From Combretum micranthum (Eukaryota; Streptophyta; Magnoliopsida; Myrtales; Combretaceae), in assembly GCA_024138025.1 (NCBI GenBank), contig JAMXBD010000691.1:620001-684000 (forward strand): a DNA stretch of 64,000 nucleotides, written 5' to 3'. Of this stretch, positions 35,311 to 47,381 are shown piece by piece. The position numbers and the translations under genes are program-made. Below the pieces are notes generated by a model. That model made no database searches, was not told where the DNA came from, and was given only the letters and a program-made list of their open reading frames with translations. Numbering within the stretch: position 1 is the stretch's first letter; each line of letters begins with the position of its first letter.

Positions 35311-37467
35311 TGTAATATACAAGTAAATATTACATAAAGAAGGATAAAAGTGTCCATTGATATATATTATAAGGTTAAATTTGTTAACAAAATCTAATTT
35401 TAATGCAATTTTGGTTACATGACGGAAGGTGAAAAGTCACAAATCTCTATATATTCTTTCTTTGTCTTTTCTCTAACAAACCTAGATTTTTATCCTCTAA
35501 GAGTTTATAGCCATCAAAGGATTCAAAAGTCCAAATCAGGTAACTGAATCACTATTTCTTGTTTTAAGATCTTATGGATTATTAGATTTCTGAGGATTTG
35601 ATTATTGAATTTGTGATAGAATTGGAAAACATACATATTGGGTTTGGAGATTTGATTCTATTGGTCAAAGGAAATCTTAGAAGATCGGATTCAGCTAATC
35701 AAAATCATATCTTTCCTTTAAAGTCTTTCAATCTATGAATTATCTTAAGATTTTTTTTTGTTTTGAAGAAGAATTGGAGAAACGCTTCTAATTTCTTGGA
35801 GATTTGAAGAGTGGGTGTTTAAGGAAGATTAAGGATTAGATCAGGTAATTGAATAACCAATTTTCTTTTAAGATATAAAATTTTATAGTTCCTTAGAATT
35901 TTCTGTTGTTTGAAGAGGATTGTGAGAGAAGCTATTGAAGATCAGATCTGAATCTTGAGGAGAACGATTAGGAATTTGAGATCCATTCAAGGTAATTAAA
36001 TCCCTTAATTACATATGTAGATTTCATCGAAATGATTTCTGATTTAGGGTTTTGTTCATTCATGATTGGTGATGTTCTAGGGTTACGATTTCTTTGCGGT
36101 CTTTGGCGATTTTCCTGATTTAGAGTCAAATCAAAATAAGTTTTCATCCTTTAAATCATAGATTCATTAAAAGATTGAATTAGAATGATGGATTTGTTTA
36201 TATTCGTTGATTTATGCAATTAAGGTTTTGTGGAGATTTGGGTTTTCTGGGGAATTCATCGAAGAAATTCTGCAGTTGTGATTTCTTGAGAGGTTAAGGT
36301 TTTGGATGATTTTGGAGAATTGGATAATTAGGGTTTTGATGTGATGATTTATATATTGTTCTTATTATATGTTATATTCAGGAGATTGGGAGATTTCTTG
36401 TAGTTTTTAAGAATTTGTGGATTTTGAGAGATTGTTCCTAGAATTGGAAAAGGTACGACCTTTCTTTGTTTGTTGTATTTGCTTCCAAGTTTAGTTTTAT
36501 GATTTTTGCCTGTAGGAACATATATATAAATGAACTTAATTCTATTTGGCTTAATTTGTTTTTTTCTGGATGTCATTGGCATTGACCAATAAAAACCTGA
36601 CAGACAGTAATACTGGTGAGGCACCCTAATGATTCTTGTGTGTCGTTGTTTTTGGAGATGATTCTGGTAGATATAGGTTTATTGGCAGCATGGCCGCGGG
36701 TGTTTGGGGAGTACCCATTCATCAATATATGTATAATTATTTATTTTTGATATCTGGTTGTTTTTCAGGAGTCTGAGTAACTCCAAGTTTGGGATCAGAG
36801 ATCTATGATTCTGAACTGTGTTGTTTTGCAGACTTAATGAAGATTAATCATGTTGTTTGCATTTAGTTAGTTGCACGTATATATTATATATATATATGTT
36901 GTTTGTGCATTTGCATATTGTTTGTGGACTGGCGTACTGGGCGTTTTCACTCATTTCTTTCTTTTTCAGGTACAGGTAATGGAAATATTGTTTATGACTT
37001 GTCTGATTATGACTTGTATTTTGATCATGAGGATGATGCTAGTGGATCTGACTACACTACAGAGGAATAGGATGTTATACAGGACATATGAAATGGATTT
37101 CTTGAGTTATTGAAGATTTTTGAAACAATATTTTGATTATTTATCTTTTTGAGGATTTGAAGTATTGGTTTTATATAATAGTTTATTAAACAAGATTATA
37201 TGATTTTAATTTGGAAGTTAGACCTTTTCTGGATTATTGTTGGCTTTGGTTTTGCCAACTCGGATTTAGTTTATATTACAGGAGATATTTGAAAATTATA
37301 AATTACAGGTTACATAAGTTTTGTTCCTTCTAGAGTACCCTTAAATGTGGGTTTATGGAGATTTTTATATATTTATATTTTATAGTATTGAGATTTAGAG
37401 CTTTGGCGTGTCTCTTTTAAGAGAGGAACATGTGGCTAGTTGTAATGCCTTAGTTTAGGGCATTACA
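35311..37467 (+). mobile_element. Solo LTR B (same family as A)
   Basis: Opens tgtaatatac and closes gggcattaca, flanked by aagtt at 35306-35310 and 37468-37472. Between about 35530 and 36000 three exon-like segments each end in a donor-like word (aatcaggtaactgaat, gatcaggtaattgaat, ttcaaggtaattaaat). Near 36966 a tttttcag acceptor-like tract precedes GNGNIVYDLSDYDLYFDHED and a stop near 37070. The GC-rich U3 words of LTRs A and C are absent here. Confidence 0.85.
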
Positions 37468-37472
37468 AAGTT

Positions 37473-38990
37473 CTTTTATCTTTATTATTTCTTCTTTTCT
37501 TTTTACCTTAGTTGGTCGCAAATCCTCCTTTCTCCATACTTGATATATAAGAGCTAAACCAGGTTTCATAATCTTTGATAAGGCCTATAGGATCCATCCA
37601 TTATCATGCCCATTCGTTGTCATAGAAAGTTGTTTATTGGGCTCTTTGTTGGCTTGAGGTTGATGGTCTGATAATGGAGTAGAAACCGTTGGTTTATGAA
37701 ATTTGATTTTGGCCTAGAAATCAAGAAGGTTAGAAAAAAGATTAAACAGAAAGTTCATTGGAAAGAAAAAAGAATACATTAAAGAAAAGCAGAAGACAGG
37801 AAAAAAGAAAAAATTATGATATTAATTATTATTAAAAGAGTGATGGTTTCTAATACTGTGTAGTATTAAAGTTCATACAAAATATCAAGTTTTTTGATAA
37901 TGCATGTCATTACAATACATAAATCAAACAAAACAAGAAATTATTAGACATCAGAATATAAGGAAAGAGCATATCCAACAACTTCAAAGAGTAGAAGAAT
38001 ATTTAAACAATGGTAGCAACAACAAAGAAGTTCTAAACATTTTTAGAAATAGTATAATAAATTAAATACACAGAACATATAGACATCTTATAAAACTAAA
38101 ATATAATATAACAACAGTTGTTTATAAGTCTTTAATGATATCTGTTCACGTAAAGCAACAGAAAAGGGAAATATTTAGACTGAATATAATAGCAGTTTTG
38201 TTTATAAGTCACTAATGATTATACAACACAAAGACAATATAGCCAGACTAACAGCATGTTGACTTGACTGTAATTATTATTCAATTACATCATTATTCTT
38301 TACAAATGATTATTATGGTATTCACTTATATTTGGAGCTACTAATAGCTATTAAGTAATGAATTGTTATTATAAAAAATAGAAATAGCCATTCATTGGTT
38401 TTACCTCCAAAATTAATTTAGTAAAGATTCTATTCTTTTTATTCTTAAAATATCCCACTAAAATTAATAAATGACACTCTAAATTTTAAAGGAAACAGCT
38501 TTGATTTTAAGGAAAAAGATTTGTCTTTTTCTAGGAGAAATGAATATGATTTTGATTTGAGGCTAAATTTTAGATTTGGTGAAAAAGGTTCTTCCTTTAT
38601 TTTTTTTCTTTTATGGAGAGAGTGTTATTTATCTTTAGCATATGAATACCTTTTTATCTTTCATTATAATTTAATTACAATAGGATTATTTTGGTTATTT
38701 TATTTCTTATTTATGGTTTATATATTATTCGGAATAAAGTAATGATAATGTAATTACAATAAAGTGAACAAGGCAATATTTATTCGATTTTATTACAACT
38801 TTATTCTATTACTGCATAATAGCAATTGATTAGGACTTTATTCCATTATACTCAATTCAACGTACTGTAATTGTGGAAGACACCCAATACAAAGTTTTAA
38901 GTGTATGAGATATATTTGGTGCTGACCGCGTTGACCTGGACCACCTAGAAATGCTCTGCATATCCGTCTTAACACTCTTTTTTTAACCCA
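37473..38990. other. AT-rich intergenic sequence
   Basis: No gene recognised. The stretch 38275-38880 has loosely inverted ends rich in ttattcaattac-type words and could be a decayed MITE, but I could not fix its borders. Confidence 0.35.
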
Positions 38991-38999
38991 CTGATTCTA

Positions 39000-40240
39000 A
39001 CTTTATGCCTCATGAAGTTATATGGAAGATGATGGTTTGAATAATGCTAAGGATAATATACAACGCTATATATCTGAATCATTAAATAATAATATATACC
39101 ATGGCTAAATATATATCGTTAATGCTGTAAAGGGCGGATTTTACCAAATTTTAACCCAAAGTAATTATATTCGTCTGGAAGCAATGTCTCGAAACAATTT
39201 TTCAATGATTGCAATAACAACCTTCAGGCAAAATACTAAGTCCTCCTACTTCCTCAACACGTTGATGTTTCTTTCATTGGCCAAAAGCTATCCGAAAAAT
39301 GGTATTAAAAGTGTCTCTGTTTTGAAATTTGATCAAGTTTCTGTCTGAACTTTCAAACTTTATAATTTTTTTATTTTTAGTTTTACTTTTTTACTCATAT
39401 TTGTGTCTCTAGAGACACTAAAAATACAAAGGACTTGCTCAAATTACAAAATAGAGAGACTTCGGTTGCCTCTTTTCCTACCTTAACCATTATCATCCAT
39501 CCACTGCTTGTACGTGTAATCATCTATTTCATCTTCCATCCCATCGTTTACTTTTAATCATACCAACACGTACATAAATATTGGTTTGAAAATTTTCGCA
39601 ATAGGGAATTTTGAATAGTGCTAGGTGGGCTGAGTGGCAACCCGCTTCAACAATTGCCCCTGCATCGATTGAGACGCTTTTGAAGTATCAAGGCTCAACC
39701 CTATAGGCAGTCTTTAAAAAAATAAAAAAAATAAATCCAATAGACAGTGAATGTGAATCCCTACATATCAGGAACAATGTCTCTAACTGGTATTTCAATC
39801 CAATAATTACACTGTTCAAATTATCATCTTCCATAAATTTCAGATTCGAAGTATTTATGCGTCATATACTATGTGCATGGTTGAGTGTTGATAAAAATGA
39901 ATTTTTAAATTTACTTAATCTCAAGTTTCTTAAGTTTCTTGTTGTATTTATAATTGTTATACGTAATTAATAGTTCAGATTATAAGTAAGAAAATGATGT
40001 CACAAGGCATTCCAAAAGTTCTAGACGATCTCTAGCAATTTGTAAATTGAAAGAATTTGAAAGAAAGTAAATTTAAAAAATTAAAATTTGTTGATACGTA
40101 CTAAAGATATTTCTATATATAATAATGATAGTGACTAACTTTGCATTCATGTCCTTGTAAAATTGACACGTGTCAAGATAATAATACTAATATTTATGTA
40201 CCTAATGAATTAATATGGTGGGTTTTACTACAACGGCACA
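39000..40240. repeat. Dispersed duplicate R3
   Basis: The left half resembles R2 (33590-33900). From about 39640 (gattgagacgctttt, gtatcaaggctcaa) it resembles 61455-61495, and from about 39990 (aaaatgatgtcacaaggcatt, agcaatttgtaaattg) it resembles 62205-62400. It thus links R2 to the right-hand copy R4. Confidence 0.45.
39308..39467. mobile_element. Small MITE-like insertion in R3
   Basis: Starts gtgtctctgttttgaaattt; the right end in reverse reads gtctctctattttgtaattt. The corresponding place in R2 (near 33830) lacks it. Confidence 0.5.
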
Positions 40241-40900
40241 ATATGATTTCTCTACGGGATAGGAATGTATGATTGCTAGATCGTTCAATAATTGGCTTCC
40301 AACATCGTTTATACTTATTAAATCCCTTGATGTCCAAATACGCTTCTTACTTTTGGCTGATCTTATATTCTTTCCTATTGTAAAATCCAAACATACGTTT
40401 TTGTGTTTGTTCTGAAATAAGGGATATTTACAATCCCGGGTTCGATCAAACTCTACTGGCTACTATGATAACATAGGAAAAGCGTGAGTGCGCCAATTTT
40501 AATTATACAAATGTGTGCCATAAAAATATTTGATATATATATATAAAAAAAAAAAAAAAGAGAAACTGTGGTGTTTAAATAGTGTAGAGTCTTAATATTA
40601 TAGATATGTACATTGTAAATATAATGCAACATCATTAAAAGCATATGTTCAAATGTATGATAGAAGATCTTCGCTTATGGGATTATAATTTTCAAACGTC
40701 ATAATTTGGATAATATTATATTATTGGGAAAGGTTTGTAATACACGTCACTAGAAATATATACGCAATGAATAAGTACCAATCACTTTTTTTCAGTTTTT
40801 GACATGTAATTGTATTCATTAATCATGAATAGTAGTTATTTTAGAAACTACCTATAATATCTTTGATGTATGAAAAAATAATTGGTACTTACTCACTATA
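40241..40900. other. AT-rich intergenic sequence
   Basis: Contains an A15 run at 40545-40559. No convincing gene; the short minus-strand frames at 40202-40644 look incidental. Confidence 0.35.
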
Positions 40901-40904
40901 TATA

Positions 40905-41845
40905 TAAGGTTGCAAACAAATTGGGTGAAGCCAGGCTTTCAAAGGTTTAGGTTCGGCTCCTTTAATAAGTTAACAAGCTCGAGCAGACCTGAACCTAAAA
41001 AATATAGGCTCAAGCTTGAGAGTCTTATTGAGTTAAGCTAAACGAGCCTAAGTTTGAGCTTGTTTACATAAATAATAAATCATATACATAATAATATTTA
41101 TAATATAATAGAAATATAGGAAATTATATCTAATTATCTTTATAATATTATGTTAATATATAATTATAGAGTAAATTACACTATCATATCACATTATTTG
41201 GGGATAAGTTTATTTTAAGTCACAATGTTTCAAAAAGTTCAAAAGAGGTTACAACATTTGGAAAAGTGTCTTCTGAGATTAAATAAAGTATTTCCCCTAT
41301 TAACATATATCAATGAGGCCTTAAAAGAATGATTTATTGAGTTCTAATTAAATATTTTTCCTATTGATATGTGTTAATGATGACCTCAATTGACCCATTC
41401 CTCTAAACGTTGTGATCTAAAATAAATTTGCCCCTAAACGATGTAACCTAAAATGAATTTACCTACTAAACATTTTGACCTATTTTAAATTTTTCGAAAC
41501 ATTGTGACTTAAAATGAGCTTGCCCTAAATGTCATGACCTTTTTGTGTTATTTACCCTATAATTATATAAAAATATTATATTAATATATTAATACAAATT
41601 ATTATATAGTAAAACAATATTATAAAAACAAAGTTTACAAGCATATTTACAAGATCTTAATAAACCTATTCATGAGTCTACTCTTGAGCCTAGCATTTTA
41701 GCTTAAAGAAAACCTTAGACTTAGCTTGTTTAACTAAATGGGCTTCATTTTGAGTTCAAGCTTAGCTTGTTTATTAAATGAACTTGAATCGAGCCATGCT
41801 TAAAACGAGCTAAGTTTTAGTGGTTTACAAGTAACTCAGTTTGTT
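40905..41845. mobile_element. Probable TIR element rich in gagctc-type words
   Basis: The left end (aggttcggctc, aagctcgagc, aggctcaagcttgag) and the right end in reverse (tggctcgattcaag, aagctaagcttgaactc) are loosely inverted over more than 150 bp. This is a common form of plant non-autonomous DNA elements. It is interrupted by a clear MITE at 41169-41558. Exact ends are not fixed. Confidence 0.45.
41169..41558. mobile_element. MITE with 9-bp target duplication (MULE type)
   Basis: A 390-bp element flanked by ataattata at 41160-41168 and 41559-41567. The ends are gagtaaattacac and the reverse of tgtgttatttaccct. Internal segments on cctaaaatgaatttacc-type words repeat with changes. Confidence 0.75.
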
Positions 41846-42312
41846 TATAGATCTATATGTGTATATTACGCGTGTCATGTATAACCTACGATTTAGAGAT
41901 TTGTTAAGAAAATGAGAAAGTAGGGGATTGACATAAGAACATCTGAAGGACGGATATGAAGCCTATAAAATTATATTATTTGCAGTAGAACCTCAACTTA
42001 ATGCTAAATACAAAATCTAATCGTGAGTAGATGAGCCAACATGCATCATTTAGTGATTTAATCAATTATTTAGTAATAAGCTTTTCGTTAGGAAACTCCT
42101 CGAGATCTCGAATTTTAAACATTAATTCGGTACAATTGTGATTACTATATCATTTTTACGGAAGGAAAAGCAGCATCTGCTCATACATACCCTAATCACT
42201 AGTAAGCATATATAATTGGCTATAATAATCATATTCTATAGTTCATGGTACAATTGTATTCACAGCTGAAGGAAAAAAGGAACGATAGATTCTATAATGA
42301 TGAGGTGGAAGT
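41846..42312. other. Intergenic sequence
   Basis: No gene or repeat recognised. Confidence 0.35.
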
Positions 42313-42317
42313 AGTGG

Positions 42318-42710
42318 TGATGCGGTGAGTTAATGTGGATAAAATAAGACACTCACCAAATATTCTAAATACACACAATTGCAATGGATAAAATCTCAAA
42401 GAGAAAAACTCTCTAAAATTAGGATTTAAAAATATATCAAATGTTTTGAATGTAAAAGACAAACCTAAAAGACTATTTATACTATCACATAAAAGCCCTT
42501 AAAGACACAATAAATAAATAAAAGCTGGTGGCCAGGTTGGCTCTAAAGCTGGTGGCCAGGTTGGCTCTAAATCTGGTGGTATAAAATTAAAGGTCGGCAG
42601 CATATCTTTGTAGGCTAGTGGTGTAAGTCAGGCGGCCTAGTGCTTCCTTTATCCTCCTTCTTGGATGACTCCTCTTGTTCAAGTAAGTGTTTGCTATGTT
42701 TTTCGCATCA
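42318..42710 (-). repeat. 3' LTR of the gag-only element
   Basis: Opens tgatgcggtg and closes tcgcatca. It includes a short tandem duplication (two and a half copies of a unit containing agctggtggccaggttgg at 42522-42580) that the 5' LTR lacks. A TATA-like tatttatac lies near 42475. Confidence 0.85.
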
Positions 42711-42807
42711 TTCTCTCCCTCCTGAGAAGAACTCAAACCCGAGTTTTCTTCTGGATATAAAGGTGTATATCTAGGTGGAAAGGGAATATATCATATAATT
42801 CTTTCAA

Positions 42808-43445
42808 TTACTTGAACTCTACAACCTCAACATTTAAAGTCACTAGAAAGATTGGTCTTCTCTTCCTCATCTTTTTTTCTCCTTGCTTATCAACCGGTTT
42901 ACTTTCTATCTCCTCCTTTGCTTCTCTTACAACCACTTCAACTTTCGGTTTCTCAACTTCTTTAGCTTCAACTACTTCAATTGGCTTTTCCTCTTCCACT
43001 ATCTTCGCTAGCTCACCAACAACTGCTTCAATTTGTTTCTTGCTTACTTCATTATTTTTTCTCTCCTCTAGCTCAATAATAGTTGTTCTACTTGTTTTCT
43101 CCTCTAGCACTAGTGCTTTCATAGATTTAATTTCAACGATTTTAGGAGTCTCAATATCTTTTGTGACAATTTCAGGTGGTACATCATGAATAAATCTCTT
43201 TTTATTAGGTTCAATGGAAATAACTAATGGATGTTCAATCCTCTCATCCACAGGTTTTCCTTCTACTTTAGAAGGGATAGTTTCTGAAGATTTAGATAAG
43301 GTCTCTTCGATGAGTTCTTTGTTATTTTATTTTAGAGTAGGAACTTCATTCTCTTTCAATACCCTAGTATCCTACCCCTACTCTCTCCCTTTACTGCCAT
43401 GACTTGTTTTATAAGTTTAATATAATAATCTTTATCCATTGTTAT
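42808..43445 (-). pseudogene. Lys/Glu/Val-rich reading frame of the gag-only element
   Basis: An open stretch (42808-43251, 147 codons) is preceded by about 60 codons in another frame starting MDEKEKGVSITMDKDYYIKL near 43472. It is dominated by Glu, Lys and Val, with repeated short blocks such as KPIEVVEAKEVEKPKVEVVV. It ends basic (KQGEKKMRKRRPIF). It sits where protease and pol would be in the autonomous relative. No enzyme motif is visible. It may form a coiled coil or disordered charged tail added to Gag. Confidence 0.55.
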
Positions 43446-43559
43446 AGAAACTCCTTTCTCTTTCTCATCCATAGTGACATGGACTTAAGTAACCTTGGAA
43501 GTCTTTTGTCATCCTATTGATTTTTCAATTTCATCATATACCTTCCTCAAATCATTACT

Positions 43560-44390
43560 TTATGTTGACATTATAAACTCTGCAGGATTTCAAGCATCGA
43601 TTTCTTTTCCTAGTAACATCTTTGGACCTGTTGAAATATGATTTCCTCATAATCAAGAGGAAGAAATTCATCTTCCAATAACAACTTCATCCTATACTAG
43701 GTTCTAATATGTGCTTTCCTTTTATGACTTCTCTTTTTCTACAATCTCTCTCATAATGTGGATGCATAGCCTTTCAATCTATAAGCCACCAATTTTACCA
43801 TTTTCTCTTCAGGAATCTCTAAATATTCAAAGATCCACTTAATCATAGCAATCTAATCAATAAAATTCTCAATCCCTAAATCTCCTCTAAAATATGGAAT
43901 ATTTACCTCTTGCTTGGAATCATTCATTCCATGTTCATTCTTATCTTCATAATATTCATCAAAATTATGACCTTTACCTCTATATTGTCCTCTAGCACCA
44001 CCATATGCCTTACCTTTTCCAATCTACCACCAATGCCTTGTTGTCATGGTTGCTCTTCCTCCATCAATTCATCTTCCTGCTCATAATCATCTTTGTAAGT
44101 ATGTAACCTACGATTCACATTAACAGGTCTAGCAACCGTATCATCTCATGCATACTTTGCCCTTGGTCCTCTCCTATAACCATTCATGTTCCTGTTGGTA
44201 TCGGATCGATTGATCAAGTCATCAAAGCACTGTTCAAAACGTTGGAATCTCTTATCCATATTATCCAATACCACCCTTCGAGCTCGTGACACGGTTCATA
44301 AGGCTTCCATATCCTAAACAACATCTAAGACATGACCACCTCTTAAGCTGTCATCTCTTGACATCTTTATAGGAATTTCCCCACTTCTTA
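43560..44390 (-). pseudogene. gag: Gag of the gag-only element
   Basis: The minus-strand translation contains KMVKLVAYRLKGYA and then LLEDEFLPLDYEEIIFQQVQRC near 43650-43800. This aligns with RVKLVTCHLKGGAFAWW and QRDFLPLDYEQILFQQYQRC of the 13-kb element. An Arg-Gly-rich stretch (near 44000) precedes it as in that relative. Several stops (for example at former Trp codons) interrupt it. I did not find a zinc knuckle. Confidence 0.7.
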
Positions 44391-44398
44391 TACCAATT
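44386..44398 (-). other. Primer site of the gag-only element
   Basis: The reverse strand reads aattggtataaga beside the 5' LTR, a slightly decayed initiator-Met site. Confidence 0.6.
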
Positions 44399-44795
44399 TG
44401 ATGCGGTGAGTTAATGTGGATAAAACAAGAACACTCAACAAATGTTCTAAAATACACATAATTACAATGGATGCAATCTCAAAGAAAAAAACTCTCTCAA
44501 ATTAGGGTTTAAAAATATATCAAATATTCTTTCTTTGAAAAATAAGCCTAAAATGCTATTTATACTATCGCATAAAAGCCTTAAAAGACAAACAATAAAT
44601 AAATAAAAGATGGTGGCCTAAAAAGCGAATGTCAGCAAAGTAGGCTAGCTCCAAAGCTGGCGGTGTGAAATTACAAGCTAACAGCATATCTTTATAGGCT
44701 AATGGTGTAAGTCAAGCGGCCTAGTGCTTCCTCTCTCCTACTCTTTGGACGACTCCGTCTTGTTTAAATAGGTATCTACTATGTCATTCCCATCA
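44399..44795 (-). repeat. 5' LTR of the gag-only element
   Basis: Opens tgatgcggtg and closes tcccatca; matches 42318-42710 with scattered changes. Confidence 0.85.
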
Positions 44796-44800
44796 AGTGA

Positions 44801-45435
44801 CAAATAATTACCTGGCAAAATGGGACAGAAACTTGTTAGTGTTGGTTTTGTGATTTTATGACCCTATTTTGAAGGAGACAGATAGGAAGAAGTCACTCCT
44901 CTTAAGAGTGAGTTACGTTGCTTTTAGGGCAAATTCCTTCATGTAAGCTCTCAAATTGGTAGTTTTTATATTTTAGGTAGGTTTTATTTTTGTTATAACT
45001 TGTTATGGGCAATCTTGTTTTAATGTCGTATATAGCGATAGTTTTTTCTTTTCGTCTACTTTTTATCCTAAAGTTTTAGGACTTTTCTATTTGTGGTAGT
45101 TTTTAAGGATTCTATTTTTGACAGCTTTAAGTCTGCTTATATTGTATGCCCTAGGGTACATAGATAATCACTTATCATTTTTTTAGTGAAATTTTACGGA
45201 CTCACCATTGCCCTTTTACCCAAATCTCAAAATTGTAGTATATTTCAATTTTTGATGCCATTAGCCTAGGTATTCGTAGAATCGATAGGCTTTTAAAGAT
45301 CGCATTGTGGCATTCGTGCGCAAATCAATGATTGTGATGAACCCTTATCTAACCTACTGTGTCACTTAATATGCTCGAAGCTTAGAATAATTATTGTTCA
45401 ATGGGGAACTTTCAATTTCCTTTATGTTCCTTATT
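44801..45435. other. Intergenic sequence
   Basis: T-rich on the plus strand. Nothing recognised. Confidence 0.35.
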
Positions 45436-45440
45436 TGTAT

Positions 45441-47376
45441 TGTAACGCCTTAACATGATGGCATTACAATCCGCCACATGTCCTTAATATAGATGGATAT
45501 GCTAAGGTTGTGAAACACTAATCCACATATATATATCATATAATTCCAAACTCTCAAATAAAAGGGTATCTATTTAAAATACTTTCAATAACAAAACATC
45601 CAATTAACCTCGTTAGCATAAACCATAGCCAACATAATCTAAACTTAAAATATAAGGGAAATTTTCATAAATCAGTCTTAAATTGATAAAACATATAAAA
45701 TATCATATAGTCTTCAACTCAATCTAATTCTAAGCCAGCCAATCTAAACATCAGCGGGAAAGTCTAGTGCACTATCGTTCTCCCCGTAGTCCACAAATAT
45801 ATCATATCCAGATAAATCATATAATACATGATCTTTACCTCCTCCTAAAAATGATAAAAGAGTGAGCTCAACTAGCCCAATACGTCAAACTACATACACA
45901 AGCACATGAGCACACATCATACATAATCACATACAACTTATTCTAATGCAACAAACACATGTTATCATTTTTTAAATATCTCGGAAACAGTACAGTTTAG
46001 AATCATCTGCAGTCCAGTCCTAAACTTAGAGTAACTTAGGACTCCATAAAAACATGCATTATAGAAAATAGATAATATATAAATATATTGGTATTGGGTA
46101 CTCCTTATACACCCGATGCCGTCATCGCACAACTCTTAGACTACCAGAATCATTTCTGTTTGTAACTCTACTAGAGACAACGACACACACGAACCATCAA
46201 GATGCTAGTATTAGTATCATAGTATGCCTGGTATTTACTAACAGCAACCAAGCACAAGTAGTAATCAAATTTGATTAAAAGCTAAATAGAATTAGGTCAA
46301 TTTATCAATTCTAAGCCTACAAGCACATACCACAAGCAAGGTAAGGTCGTACCTATATTAGTTTCGTGGAACAGGATTCTAATTCACCAAAACCCTAATC
46401 ACATAAATAGAACAGATTTCAATATACATCTTCTATAAAATAAACCTAATCCAAACTTCACTTAAAATCATAATCTCAAAAGAAATATAATTCCACACCT
46501 TCTTCTTGATTGAAACACAATAATTCTCCAAAATAACATATCTCCTCAACAAATCCTTCAAAACCCTAGAATTCAATTCAATACAAATTAGACCAATAAT
46601 CAACAAAAAATCATTTTCATGTAATCATAAAGATCAAGAACATTCAAACTTAGCTAAAATTGATTCTCAATCCTTCTTACTCACTAAAAATCCAAATCTC
46701 TAAGCAAATTAGGGTTTTCTTTAATTTTCCCTTCAAAACCAATAGAAACCCTAAGGAATTTGATGGATCTTTTAAATCCTAAAGAAAAGAAATAGGTTCA
46801 ATTATCTTGAGCTGGACTTCTGAATCTTCTTGGATGCTAAGATCATACATAGAGAGGATTTTCTTAGTCTAGGAGTGTTTATGACAATATAACATAAGGC
46901 TAGGTTATAAGGAAAAACATGGAACTCTTTATTTCCCCAAAACAAGAAAGCTGGCGGCTTTTGAACATACATTGGCGGCGTAAATCAAAAACCAGCGGCA
47001 TAAATGCCAAAGCTGGTAGCCATGTGCTCTCAGATCAAATTTCTTTACATATAGGTCGACATATACGCCAACAACGTATATATCAAAGATGGCGATGTAC
47101 ATACTTAAGCTAGCGGCCTACATAACTTAGACAATATTCTTCAAATCCAACGCTGCCTTCTACACTACGGAAGCCACAAAACATATGCCAGCAGTGTTGA
47201 ATTCTAGGCCGACGACACAGTTGGTCAGCTTTCAGCTATGAATTTTCATCTTCAATTACACTTCTGCCATTTGACAAAACAAACAACTTTACTTTAGGGT
47301 AGACCATAAAACCATCTTATAATATATCGAATGATACTTTTACCCTCCTTTATAAATTATTTATCTATATATTACA
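45441..47376 (-). mobile_element. Solo LTR C (same family as A and B)
   Basis: On the minus strand it opens tgtaatatatag and closes aaggcgttaca. Flanks are tgtat at 45436-45440 and 47377-47381. GC-rich U3 words (gccgccaatg, gccgccagc) lie near 46950-47050. The 3' part has an acceptor-like catttttag (near 45855), followed by GKDHVLYDLSGYDIFVDYGE and a stop near 45740. Confidence 0.85.
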
Positions 47377-47381
47377 TGTAT

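Larger units (their letters stand above)
42318..44795 (-). mobile_element. Non-autonomous gypsy derivative with gag but no pol
   Basis: LTRs of 393 and 397 bp (42318-42710 and 44399-44795), flanked by agtgg (42313-42317) and agtga (44796-44800), a 5-bp duplication with one change. A primer site (reverse strand aattggtata) lies at the 5' LTR and the purine tract aggagggagagaa at the 3' LTR. The 1.7-kb interior holds a decayed gag related to that of the 7010-20001 element, and a Lys/Glu/Val-rich frame. Protease, RT and integrase are absent. The layout fits the gag-only class sometimes called TR-GAG, which must be mobilised by a relative's enzymes. Confidence 0.8.

Noticed and set aside
37441..37467. 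Hairpin tgtaatgcc...ggcattaca, first read as a Helitron 3' end or terminator
   Set aside because: The matching TGTAA start at 35311 and the perfect aagtt duplication show that it is the end of an LTR; no CTRR end is present.
42812..43189. Ser/Thr-rich plus-strand frame of 125 codons
   Set aside because: Mirror image of the Lys/Glu/Val-rich minus-strand frame; its composition follows from the other strand, and the element is oriented minus.
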